Virus record (IMG/VR): IMGVR_UViG_3300008448_000033
Location: 1-64,000 of that record
Length of the DNA: 64,000 nucleotides
Reading direction: 5' to 3' (one strand)
From: a virus
This document shows, in pieces, positions 12,106 through 19,206 of the stretch. The position numbers were made by a program, and so were the translations under genes. Positions within the stretch are counted from its first letter, which is position 1; each line of letters opens with the position of its first letter. The notes beneath the pieces are model-generated. The model was given only the letters and a program-made list of their open reading frames with translations, was not told where the DNA came from and did not search any database.

Positions 12106-12200
12106 CGATCAACTTACAGAGAGAGTCTAACACTTTTTCTTGACCATGTTAAGTTTTCGATGGACTGTTTATCTCTCTCATTTAAGTTACTTTATCATAC

Positions 12201-12416
12201 TCAAACGCTCTTTGCAACTACCTTCCCGATCACGCTATTCCAGTTAAAGACACGGTAGCCTTTCTTCTGGACATCCCAGACAAGCTCCTTGCCTACAGGA
12301 TACTCCACAACCTTTCGCTTGTCAACCTTAGACTTTGGAAGATCGTTCAGTCGAGCAAACTTAATCTTGCGTTTCGTTCCATCATCTTTACGATATGTTG
12401 CCTCAAACAAAACCAT
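12201..12416 (-). CDS. SH3 beta-barrel protein (DUF2693-like)
   Basis: 71 residues, ATG behind AAGGAGATTGACAA. Pattern FEATYRKDDGTKRKIKFARL, then LVWDVQKKGYRVFNWNSVIG, resembling the phage DUF2693 SH3 beta-barrel type from memory. It has a paralogue at 57094-57348 with the same order (K-x-D-G-T/S-x-R-K-x-K-F-x-x-L, VWD, R-x-F-N-W-x-x-V-x-G). Own promoter upstream. Function unknown. Confidence 0.75.
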   Translation of the reverse strand: MVLFEATYRKDDGTKRKIKFARLNDLPKSKVDKRKVVEYPVGKELVWDVQKKGYRVFNWNSVIGKVVAKSV

Positions 12417-12441
12417 TTGTCAATCTCCTTTTTATGAATTT

Positions 12442-12470
12442 ATCTTAACACACTACCGGCAGGAGTTCAA
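12442..12470 (-). promoter_or_regulatory. Sigma70-type promoter
   Basis: TTGAAC, 17 bases, TAAGAT. The -35 lies in the loop of an inverted repeat (ACCGGCAG with CTGTCGGT). Confidence 0.6.
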
Positions 12471-12506
12471 GCACTTTCTGTCGGTGTCCGGTCATTTTAT
12501 CTCCAA

Positions 12507-13154
12507 TTAAAAGATGATACCACCATTATCGGTTGGCTCACTTGCAAGCTTATCATAATCCTTCTGCCTTGCAAGTGCAATCTTATACTCGTCAACCATA
12601 AGGGATTGACCGGATTCCACAAAATAAACCTTGTAAATCTTGTTGCCTCGCACGGCACGCTCAACGTATGGCATCACTTCAAGAATTGTGCCAATGCCAG
12701 TCATTGCATAATGACTGTGCATGGAACGAGTGCGTACATTATCTCCAATGTTAAACTTAGGCTTTGCCCTGTAGCCATCAATCAAGATCTTAGCATACTT
12801 GTTCTCACAAATGCTACGATATTCGGCAGGAGTGGGAACGTAGCCACTATCCTTGGCTACCTTGGAAACGATGTTGACAAAGTAGCTGGTTCGCCGGTAA
12901 TAGTCAACAGCAACTTTAAAGTTTTCCTTCTTGTCCGAATTGTGATAGTCGTTATACCAATCATTATTGCAATCGGTATAATTCTTGCTAATCCGCTCAA
13001 GGGCAATAAACTGCCCATTAGTCAAGAAATTCTTGTTGCGATAATAGGAATCAATGGAAGAAAGAAACCCATCCTTGGTGCGCTGATCAACATGGGGATT
13101 GTCAATAAGCTTCTTGATCATCGCAGGAATTTCGGGATTAGTAACCTTGTCCAT
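12507..13154 (-). CDS. Two-domain protein: helical domain plus SH3-like module
   Basis: 215 residues, ATG behind GGAGGAAAAAC. Residues about 1-125 are helical and Tyr/Asn-rich; the rest carries FNIGDNVRTRSM, GIGTILEVMPY, YKVYFVESG and a closing VDEYKIALAR, the same strand order as the single-domain array proteins. Together with 6076-6888 it shows the module attached to a longer body. Function unknown. Flanked by a terminator/promoter hairpin upstream. Confidence 0.73.
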   Translation of the reverse strand: MDKVTNPEIPAMIKKLIDNPHVDQRTKDGFLSSIDSYYRNKNFLTNGQFIALERISKNYTDCNNDWYNDYHNSDKKENFKVAVDYYRRTSYFVNIVSKVAKDSGYVPTPAEYRSICENKYAKILIDGYRAKPKFNIGDNVRTRSMHSHYAMTGIGTILEVMPYVERAVRGNKIYKVYFVESGQSLMVDEYKIALARQKDYDKLASEPTDNGGIIF

Positions 13155-13173
13155 GTTTTTCCTCCGTTAAGGT

Positions 13174-13204
13174 GGGTGACGGTAGAGACATTCTACCGTC
13201 ACCC
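13174..13204 (-). terminator. Terminator hairpin with embedded promoter
   Basis: Perfect 13-bp stem with a five-base loop after the VWA gene. A promoter (13190-13218) has its -10 in the loop and arm, so new transcripts begin inside the 3' arm. Confidence 0.7.
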
Positions 13205-13218
13205 TTGTCCTTAGTCAA
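13190..13218 (-). promoter_or_regulatory. Sigma70-type promoter overlapping a terminator
   Basis: TTGACT, 17 bases, TAGAAT; the -35 overlaps the last codons of the VWA gene and the -10 lies in the hairpin at 13174-13204. Confidence 0.7.
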
Positions 13219-14386
13219 CAGAAATTACACGCTCATGCGTCTTGAAGTACGGTGCCTCCATGTTTTCACGATCAGTCATCCACAAGCGAGGAACCGTGCA
13301 AGCAATGGGCTTAGGTGCCTGTAGATCGGTCAACACGATAAGACCGTCATAAGTACCCTTGTCATTGACATACTTCGTAGGAGCATCGAAGCAAGTCCCG
13401 CCGCACATAACACGCTCTGCGGCATGACGAGTACCCCGCTTCCACTCATAGATCTTATCAGTACCAACGCGAGTGTCAAACGGAATCACCGTGAAGGTAG
13501 CAAGCTTGGCAAGATCGTCAAGTGCAGAAAAAAACTTGACAAGCATAACGTCACTAACGCTACCGGACTGATCGACGGCAATGGCAATATTAGCACGCCT
13601 CTCGACCTTGCTACCAGCATGAATATACGGAAAACGCTTGTTAAGACGGCGAACCGTATTAGTCTTGTTGGCACGCTGCGAAGTCTTGATAAAGTACCTC
13701 AAAACATTCTTCCAGTCAACCCTAGTCCGCATACGCTCGATAATTTCCTTCTGCATATCGGCAGGGATCGTACCCCAACCCTTTCGGGCAGAGTCGTCAT
13801 GGGCTTCCTTAAGCATCTCCTTAAGACGCTGCTTGGCAAGCTCCTTGACTTCCTCGCTCAATTGACCATCCTCGCCCCAACCGGAGTGATCATCAAACGA
13901 GTCCCCGAAACCCTCGCCCTCGCCTTCACCATCACCCTTGTCATTCTGGGGAAGGTTAGCATAATACCATTCGCTCGTCTTGTAAAGCGGAAGATCCTTG
14001 AACGGACCCTTGCCGGGAATACAAGCCATATCGGGAAGTTCGTCCGCAAGGTAGGAATTAATTGCAAGATCGGTTGCAATATTCCAACGCTTGTTCATCT
14101 TCTTGCCACTACCATCCTCTGCATCGGGCAGACGAGTGGTAACGTGATCGAAAGCAATGTGATAAAACTCATGCTTAAGAACACCCAGACGATGCTTAGG
14201 CTCCAGTTTAGCAAAGAAATTAGGATTGTAAATCATTTCAAAATAGCCAGACTCGTTGATGCGAACACCAGCGGTAGGAATTGCCGTACTGCTAATCTTC
14301 TCCATGTTACGCGAGAGAGCAGCAAAGAACGGTTCCTTGTCAAGCAGCGAAAGAATGTGGTAGTTAAGATCGAATCCGTTGCTCAT
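13211..14386 (-). CDS. VWA-like metallopeptidase-type partner of MoxR ATPase (DUF2201-like)
   Basis: 391 residues, ATG behind AAGGAGG. N-terminal half carries a zinc-peptidase-like HEFYHIAFDH (about residues 91-100); the middle is Gly/Glu/Asp low-complexity; the C-terminal part begins IAIAVDQSGSVSD, a VWA-type metal-ion-dependent adhesion site (D-x-S-G-S). This layout fits the family paired with MoxR AAA+ ATPases in bacteria and phages. The ATPase gene lies directly upstream. Such pairs are thought to act as remodelling chaperones; the phage role is unknown. Confidence 0.82.
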   Translation of the reverse strand: MSNGFDLNYHILSLLDKEPFFAALSRNMEKISSTAIPTAGVRINESGYFEMIYNPNFFAKLEPKHRLGVLKHEFYHIAFDHVTTRLPDAEDGSGKKMNKRWNIATDLAINSYLADELPDMACIPGKGPFKDLPLYKTSEWYYANLPQNDKGDGEGEGEGFGDSFDDHSGWGEDGQLSEEVKELAKQRLKEMLKEAHDDSARKGWGTIPADMQKEIIERMRTRVDWKNVLRYFIKTSQRANKTNTVRRLNKRFPYIHAGSKVERRANIAIAVDQSGSVSDVMLVKFFSALDDLAKLATFTVIPFDTRVGTDKIYEWKRGTRHAAERVMCGGTCFDAPTKYVNDKGTYDGLIVLTDLQAPKPIACTVPRLWMTDRENMEAPYFKTHERVISVD

Positions 14387-14405
14387 GTCGAACCTCCTTG
14401 AAGTA

Positions 14406-14433
14406 ACTATATCAGTATTTCGTTTTTTGTAAA
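14406..14433 (-). promoter_or_regulatory. Sigma70-type promoter of the VWA gene
   Basis: TTTACA, 16 bases, TATAGT, about 20 bases upstream of the VWA start. Confidence 0.65.
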
Positions 14434-14440
14434 GAGGAAA

Positions 14441-14471
14441 GAGAGGGGAAGCACCATTACTTCCCGCTCTC
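14441..14471 (-). terminator. Hairpin between ATPase and VWA genes
   Basis: GAGAG-GGGAAG pairs with CTTCCC-GC-TCTC around an eight-base loop. A promoter (14483-14511: TTGACA, 17 bases, TAAGAT) would start transcription just before the hairpin. Confidence 0.55.
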
Positions 14472-14482
14472 TCACTCTTTGC

Positions 14483-14511
14483 ATCTTAGCCTATCGGTTA
14501 CGCCTTGTCAA
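14483..14511 (-). promoter_or_regulatory. Sigma70-type promoter at the ATPase 3' end
   Basis: TTGACA, 17 bases, TAAGAT; overlaps the last codons of the ATPase gene. Gives the VWA gene a second promoter. Confidence 0.65.
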
Positions 14512-15628
14512 CCGTGACCTTCTTGCCGGTCATAATCTCGACAAGGTGATGGTTAACCGACTTACCCTTGTAGGTGGACTTGTTCATAATCGGAATGTTC
14601 TTGACATTGCCGATACCCTGCTTGGCAAGCGAGTTCCAAAACTTCATGGCAGGCTCGCTAGGCATGGTGATGAACAGACGAGTGGCATTCTTAGCGATAG
14701 CATCGGTAAACTCGTTCTTAAGGATACCGTGAGCGGTCACCTTGTCAACGAATGCAGTATAGTCGTTGATCGTCCAACCGTCAAGCTTCTTGAAGTCACC
14801 ATCAACCATGACATCCTCGACGGTAACCTGCTTCTGGTACTTGTCTGCGAAGTCACGCAGGGCAACCGCAGCTTCAACGCCAACGAACGCATTAGCAACC
14901 TCAAACACCATCGAAAGGTTGCCCGCCTTGTTCTTGTCATCGAAGTCAAGCAGACTCGACACGCTAAGACACTCATTCAGTCGGAACCAAGAACGACGCG
15001 AAGGGTACACCTTGTTAGGCTCAAACTCACCCTTATGCTCAAGGTGCGGACGGTTCTGGTTGATGAAGTCCCAGACGATAGAATGCACCTTTCCCTTAGA
15101 GTAGTCAAGCCAATCCTCAACGCTAGGCTCAACATCGAACACGGTCCAACGATCCAATTCGGCAGGGTCCATCTCACCGACCTGATACTGCGAACCGTGC
15201 GTGCCTCCATTCACGGCAGCAAAGATAAGGGTCTTAGGGTGAAGGTGCCAACCGTTAAGCTTACGCGAGTCGGTAAGCTCAAAGATACCCTGTCGAACCT
15301 CGTTCACCGCACGGTCAACCTCGTCCAGAAAGAGGACAACAGGCTTATCACAAGCGGTCTTGTACCAATCGGGAGGGTTCCACTTGGTAGTCCCCCCATC
15401 AAGGCTAGGCAGACCGATAAGATCACCCTCAGTCATCTGCGAGGCTCGACGCTCGACAACCGGCAGCGGACCCGAATAGATATCGGGCAGCGTGTTGTGG
15501 ACGTTACCAGCAAACTGGTAAACAGTCTCGCTCTTGCCGGTACCATGCTTGCCCCGAAGCAGAATGGGCTTCTTAACGCGAGCGATGAGCGGAGCAACCT
15601 TGTTGAACGTCTTGAAATCAATAGCCAT
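14498..15628 (-). CDS. MoxR-type AAA+ ATPase
   Basis: 376 residues, ATG behind AAGGAGAGTACGAA. Walker A GKHGTGKSE (about residues 26-34), Walker B VVLFLDEVDRA (about 98-108), a sensor-like FAAVNGG strand and a helical lid. ATP-driven remodelling; expected to work with the VWA/metallopeptidase product encoded just downstream. It shares the GC-richer codon use of this region. Confidence 0.85.
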   Translation of the reverse strand: MAIDFKTFNKVAPLIARVKKPILLRGKHGTGKSETVYQFAGNVHNTLPDIYSGPLPVVERRASQMTEGDLIGLPSLDGGTTKWNPPDWYKTACDKPVVLFLDEVDRAVNEVRQGIFELTDSRKLNGWHLHPKTLIFAAVNGGTHGSQYQVGEMDPAELDRWTVFDVEPSVEDWLDYSKGKVHSIVWDFINQNRPHLEHKGEFEPNKVYPSRRSWFRLNECLSVSSLLDFDDKNKAGNLSMVFEVANAFVGVEAAVALRDFADKYQKQVTVEDVMVDGDFKKLDGWTINDYTAFVDKVTAHGILKNEFTDAIAKNATRLFITMPSEPAMKFWNSLAKQGIGNVKNIPIMNKSTYKGKSVNHHLVEIMTGKKVTVDKA

Positions 15629-15687
15629 TTCGTACTCTCCTTGTCTTGCGGTTTTGACGTTGGCACCATGCCGCCGTCGATGAAGTT

Positions 15688-15716
15688 AGATTACCAAACT
15701 ACCTGCTTGCCGTCAA
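15688..15716 (-). promoter_or_regulatory. Possible promoter of the ATPase gene
   Basis: TTGACG, 17 bases, TAATCT, between the zinc-knuckle gene and the ATPase. The -10 is weak. Confidence 0.45.
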
Positions 15717-16379
15717 CTACTTTTTCTTGCTACGCACCGAATCAGCAATGTTATCTGGAATGCTGGTCACGGTTTCAACATCGGTCAAGTACCGATCTTC
15801 AAAGATATTACCACTACCATTTGCAGGAGTCAACATATTTGCAATAAAATCCGGGTGGAATGCATAGTTATTTTCGTTGCCAATACTATCTCGCCACTTG
15901 ATCAGCATATAACCAGCAGATCCTAACATATCTCGCGTTGCGATGGAAGCAATAACTTTCTTATTGCGGACTGAAGAATGTGCCTCAAACTGCAATTCCC
16001 CACTATAAGTAAGATCATCTGTCTTGGTGATCACAAGAGTATCAAGAGAATCGGAACTAGTCAAGTCATAATAGCTTGACCGCATCCAGCTAGGAATCTC
16101 ATAAGAAAGCACGGTACCGACACCGAAACCATGCCGCTTATACATATCATTAATTGCCGCTCGACGCAACAGCTCATCACGCTTAAACTTGGCAAGCGCA
16201 TTCTTGCGAGCATCGCAGGATGCACGATTATGACCAGTATTGGCACAATAATTGCAACGCCGATTCTTAGCCATCTGTGCATACCGCTGCTTAACACTTT
16301 CGGGCGCACTAGGACAATTACGCCTAGTGTGACCATAGCTAAGACAATAACGACACAGCGGTTCCCTACGCCAACCCAT
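15717..16379 (-). CDS. CCHC zinc-knuckle protein
   Basis: 220 residues from the ATG behind GGAGGTGCGTG. Two retroviral-type zinc knuckles, CRYCLSYGHTRRNC and CNYCANTGHNRASC (both C-x2-C-x4-H-x4-C), occupy the first 55 residues, joined by a basic linker; this domain binds single-stranded RNA or DNA. A basic helical stretch follows, then a beta-rich C-terminal domain (FGVGTVLSYE, LIKWRD) that may be another SH3-like module. First gene after a strong promoter. Zinc knuckles of this type are rare in phages. Confidence 0.8.
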   Translation of the reverse strand: MGWRREPLCRYCLSYGHTRRNCPSAPESVKQRYAQMAKNRRCNYCANTGHNRASCDARKNALAKFKRDELLRRAAINDMYKRHGFGVGTVLSYEIPSWMRSSYYDLTSSDSLDTLVITKTDDLTYSGELQFEAHSSVRNKKVIASIATRDMLGSAGYMLIKWRDSIGNENNYAFHPDFIANMLTPANGSGNIFEDRYLTDVETVTSIPDNIADSVRSKKK

Positions 16380-16461
16380 CACGCACCTCCATGAACAGAC
16401 ATTAACAGATTAAAGAATACCGTGCAACCTTTTCTTTTTCGCTCCCCGAAACAGGAAGGAC

Positions 16462-16490
16462 AATATACACGCACCCTCCCCCCGTGTCAA
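16462..16490 (-). promoter_or_regulatory. Strong sigma70-type promoter (reverse)
   Basis: TTGACA, 17 bases including a G6-A-G3 run, TATATT. Drives the zinc-knuckle gene and possibly the ATPase/VWA genes. Confidence 0.78.
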
Positions 16491-16504
16491 CTTGCGCTTT
16501 TTGC

Positions 16505-16533
16505 TTGACGGGCGGCGGCTGTTGTGGTATACT
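16505..16533 (+). promoter_or_regulatory. Strong sigma70-type promoter (forward)
   Basis: TTGACG, 17 bases, TATACT preceded by TGTGG. Points right, away from the divergent reverse promoter 15 bases away, with no forward gene downstream. Confidence 0.72.
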
Positions 16534-16755
16534 ATAAGGTTATTGTCCGGTATATGGCGGCTGCGCCAGACCCTATTCCACCGATTACACTATATCATAT
16601 CTGGAGTTTCGGTCAAGCGGGAAATTGATAGTTCTATATCTGTAATTAGGATCGCTGTAGTCTGTGTCCTGTGCAGAACACAACGCCGCAAACTCTCAAA
16701 ACTCTTAATGAATTTGGCTACTACGAAAACAGGATATCGACCCGAAAGATTCCTG

Positions 16756-16784
16756 TTGACACAGAATTTTTTTCATGGTATACT
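16756..16784 (+). promoter_or_regulatory. Strong sigma70-type promoter (forward)
   Basis: TTGACA, 17 bases, TATACT preceded by ATGG: almost consensus. Points into the 3' end of the reverse gene at 16846, so its transcript would be antisense to that gene. Confidence 0.72.
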
Positions 16785-16845
16785 GGAAGATTTCGTTTTT
16801 TTCAAGAGTGTCGGCTACGAAACTCTATGGATGGGAGATATAGTT

Positions 16846-17394
16846 TTAGGGTATTTTTATATTCGCTTTCAGCCAGTTTTTCCAAAAATCTAGAATATCT
16901 TTTGTTTCATAAATTTTTATAATGTTTTTTGCATTTATAAAATTCTTTTTAAACATTGTACAGTTCATATTAAATTTTTTAGGTTCATCTGAACCGCTTG
17001 TAAAAAACATAACACTTACTGTTTTATTCTTATCATTAAGATCTTCCAGCAATAAAGCATAATCAATGCTGGATACCATAACAAATAAATTCTTATCAGA
17101 AGTTTTATCCTTATATTCAATAGCTGAGAATTTTAATCCTTTGCTAACAAATTGATTTTTATTCAAAAGATTATTTATCTTGCTGCTGAATAGTTCCGTT
17201 ACTGAATCGTAGGTTATTTCTTTATCATTGCCTAATGACTTTTTAACATTCTTAAAGAATCTTTTTTCTTCTTCAAAACGACAACCTGTTATAAAATAAT
17301 GAGCTACTTCTCCCAAGTCATCATATGATTGGGGATCGCCATTATAATATATATCACCAGTTTTATACGCGCACACGCGAAGCTCTTTTCTCAA
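16846..17394 (-). CDS. Protein of unknown function, TTG start
   Basis: 182 residues in an open frame starting at TTG; no ATG lies near the start. Alpha/beta with several amphipathic stretches (FVMVSSIDYALLLEDL, VSVMFFTSGS). The leader has two G6 runs, unusual for this AT-rich DNA. Two forward promoters point into it. No family recognised. Confidence 0.6.
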   Translation of the reverse strand: MRKELRVCAYKTGDIYYNGDPQSYDDLGEVAHYFITGCRFEEEKRFFKNVKKSLGNDKEITYDSVTELFSSKINNLLNKNQFVSKGLKFSAIEYKDKTSDKNLFVMVSSIDYALLLEDLNDKNKTVSVMFFTSGSDEPKKFNMNCTMFKKNFINAKNIIKIYETKDILDFWKNWLKANIKIP

Positions 17395-17432
17395 ATTTTT
17401 CAGACACCCCCCACCCCCCTACTACCCCGGTA

Positions 17433-17690
17433 CTACTGCATCAATTTTCCTACTTTGTCTATATGATCTATACTTCCTACATCAGTTTCACCAGATTGCC
17501 ATAAGGGTGTATCACACAACCACATTATATTGTAGTCAAAACTATTGAGTACATTAAGTATAACGCATGGGAAGTCTATTCCTTTTGCTATACCAGACCC
17601 CGGTAGTAGTACAAACTCTCCACCTTTAAACTTTGGTTCACCTCTGAACCTCTTTATTCTCTTGAGTTTCTTGGCTTTCGGGCTTTTCAT
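17433..17690 (-). CDS. Small SH3-like protein with basic N-terminus
   Basis: 85 residues from the ATG behind GGAGGAAAGAT. Lys/Arg-rich start, then KGGEFVLLPGSGIAKG, PCVILNVLN, YNIMWLCD and IDHIDKV: the array's strand order. A member of the SH3-like family outside the main array, now in AT-rich codon use. Function unknown. Confidence 0.72.
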   Translation of the reverse strand: MKSPKAKKLKRIKRFRGEPKFKGGEFVLLPGSGIAKGIDFPCVILNVLNSFDYNIMWLCDTPLWQSGETDVGSIDHIDKVGKLMQ

Positions 17691-18171
17691 ATCTTTCCTC
17701 CATCTCTTTAGAGAAACTTTCAAAGTCTAGTTTGTGATGTTTTACCATCTGCTCCAAGACTTCCATCTTTTTCTTTATATAGAAAAGCTCTCTTAAAGTG
17801 TTTATATCTATGTCATCTATTTCAGATAAGAGTATAGAATAGAACTGCTCCTCTGTCAACTTTTTTTTCTTCTTTGATTCTTTTGTATCCATATACCTTG
17901 GCTCATTATTATTTTGGTAATGATCAAAGTGATTCCATAAATCTTTCTTAAATCTCTCAACGCCTTTTCTTGATAGAGTATTGTACCAAGTTTTTCTTTT
18001 AAGCTTTCTGTAATAATACTTTCTGGTAGACACACTATATTGTGCTAGCTCATCATCAGCAATCTCTATTGCTTCGTCACCAGCGATACCCTCTCTATAA
18101 ATACCAATATGAGGAAGCTTGGCATAACCAAGCTTTGCCATACCAAATAAGTCTTTACTTGAGTACAGCAT
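17638..18171 (-). CDS. Helical, charged protein of unknown function
   Basis: 177 residues from ATG. Early alpha/beta part, then a lysine-rich stretch (KESKKKKKL) and a long coiled-coil-like C-terminus (TLRELFYIKKKMEVLEQMV and onwards). Overlaps both neighbours. No family recognised. Confidence 0.65.
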   Translation of the reverse strand: MLYSSKDLFGMAKLGYAKLPHIGIYREGIAGDEAIEIADDELAQYSVSTRKYYYRKLKRKTWYNTLSRKGVERFKKDLWNHFDHYQNNNEPRYMDTKESKKKKKLTEEQFYSILLSEIDDIDINTLRELFYIKKKMEVLEQMVKHHKLDFESFSKEMEERYEKPESQETQENKEVQR

Positions 18172-18565
18172 TGTTTTTCTCACAATTATCACACATGCAC
18201 TTTAACCAATAACCATTTTTTCTTCTAACTGAAGAATTGGGCGAACCACAAGTTTCACAAGTTACTTTAGATATAGATTCATACTTTGCAATAATCTTAT
18301 CAAGCTCCTCATACTTTTCTGGTTCTTCCATAAAAAAAGTATTTGATTCAAGATAAAATCTAAGTCCACCAAACTTTTCTTTCATTTGCGCCACATAAGG
18401 TAGATCTGGTAGACTAGACCACTTATCATATTTCTCATAAATTTCTGAGCTTAGGTTGGCTACAAGTTCGTACCAACCCTCATCAAACTCAGGCCAAATA
18501 TTTTTCTTATAAAGCTTAGGATATTTAGATCTAAGATCATCCACGAATTTAACTTGTTTGTCCAT
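18155..18565 (-). CDS. Zinc-ribbon-ended protein of unknown function
   Basis: 136 residues from the ATG behind GGAGGTTTACT. Contains a Trp-rich central part (WPEFDEGWYELV), KEKFGGLRFYLE near residue 64, and a C-terminal CETC...CMCDNC zinc ribbon. The KEKFGxLRFY block with a C-terminal zinc ribbon recurs in small phage proteins; role unknown. Confidence 0.7.
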   Translation of the reverse strand: MDKQVKFVDDLRSKYPKLYKKNIWPEFDEGWYELVANLSSEIYEKYDKWSSLPDLPYVAQMKEKFGGLRFYLESNTFFMEEPEKYEELDKIIAKYESISKVTCETCGSPNSSVRRKNGYWLKCMCDNCEKNNAVLK

Positions 18566-18585
18566 AGTAAACCTCCAAAACAAAA

Positions 18586-18606
18586 AGGCACCCCCGAAGG
18601 GATGCC
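18586..18606 (-). terminator. Rho-independent terminator
   Basis: AGGCA/TGCCT plus CCC/GGG stem with one bulge and a UUCG-type loop, followed by TTTTTGTTTT on the minus strand. A promoter ends four bases upstream. Confidence 0.75.
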
Positions 18607-18609
18607 TAG

Positions 18610-18638
18610 ATGTTAACATATCAACTTATGTTTGTAAA
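18610..18638 (-). promoter_or_regulatory. Possible promoter abutting a terminator
   Basis: TTTACA, 17 bases, TAACAT. Predicted start falls at the base of the terminator hairpin. Confidence 0.45.
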
Positions 18639-18640
18639 GC

Positions 18641-18934
18641 CTAGCGGGCGCGAACCTCTAGCTCTCTCTCAAGAAATGAGAGTAGTGAGCGAGCTTCAGA
18701 TAGTGTTAGCTCCATAGCGTTCCTTGAACCGCCACGACCACGGTAAACAGTTACATTGCTTGTACCACCATGACGGGTATCTTCGCGGCGGATGCTAAAT
18801 CCAACACGTTGTAGCTTGCGATTTGATTCGTAGCTTCCATCATGGTCTGCTGGGCGAAAAATAGTACGGTTTGGATCACGACCAGTAGCCTTACGAGTTG
18901 TCTTAGTGTTACGCTTTGAGTTACGAGTTGACAT
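18641..18934 (-). CDS. Small very basic protein
   Basis: 97 residues, ATG behind AAGGAGATCAA. Arg-rich throughout (about residues 1-70 with RGRGGSRNAM), then a helix LSEARSLLSFLERELEVRA. Probably binds nucleic acid. Its GC-richer codon use differs from its AT-rich neighbours and matches the left region. Flanked by its own promoter and terminator. Confidence 0.7.
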   Translation of the reverse strand: MSTRNSKRNTKTTRKATGRDPNRTIFRPADHDGSYESNRKLQRVGFSIRREDTRHGGTSNVTVYRGRGGSRNAMELTLSEARSLLSFLERELEVRAR

Positions 18935-18984
18935 TTGATCTCCTTGCCTTTCGGCTTGTTAGTGGCTCATCGCCAGTTTTATAC

Positions 18985-19012
18985 ATCTTACCACACTTGA
19001 ATAACTTGTTAA
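18985..19012 (-). promoter_or_regulatory. Sigma70-type promoter with extended -10
   Basis: TTAACA, 16 bases, TAAGAT preceded by TGTGG. Serves the small basic protein gene after a 50-base leader. Confidence 0.68.
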
Positions 19013-19206
19013 GTACTTTCTTTTACCACTTTATACTCACCAGACTGCATATAATTTTGTATTTTATCAAGCAAATAAATATAATCTTCTAAGCTATCTC
19101 TATTATTATCGTCTTTAATAAAGGTATAGCTAATGATACATTTATCGCTAGTTGTTTCAACCGTTATAGTAGCGATATTGTCTCTTGTTAAGATTATTTT
19201 ACTCAT
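19009..19206 (-). CDS. Small protein of unknown function
   Basis: 65 residues; start overlaps the purA-like stop (TAATG). Beta-rich N-terminus (KIILTRDNIATITVETT), helical C-terminus (EDYIYLLDKIQNYMQ). Probably translated together with the purA-like gene. No family recognised. Confidence 0.68.
   Translation of the reverse strand: MSKIILTRDNIATITVETTSDKCIISYTFIKDDNNRDSLEDYIYLLDKIQNYMQSGEYKVVKEST

Larger units (their letters stand above)
16380..16845. other. Intergenic control region
   Basis: No convincing gene. It holds one strong reverse promoter and two near-consensus forward promoters, and marks the change from GC-richer codon use on the left to AT-rich use on the right. Small inverted repeats are present but no clear terminator. 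Confidence 0.6.

Noticed and set aside
14546-15847. Forward-strand open frame of about 433 codons
   Set aside because: It lies exactly opposite the well-supported MoxR ATPase gene. Long antisense frames are common where the real gene is GC-richer, and this one shows no motif or ribosome-binding site.
16492-16922. Forward-strand frames in the control region
   Set aside because: Their starts lie upstream of or between the forward promoters, without ribosome-binding sites, and the peptides have no family features. The promoters may still make a non-coding RNA.
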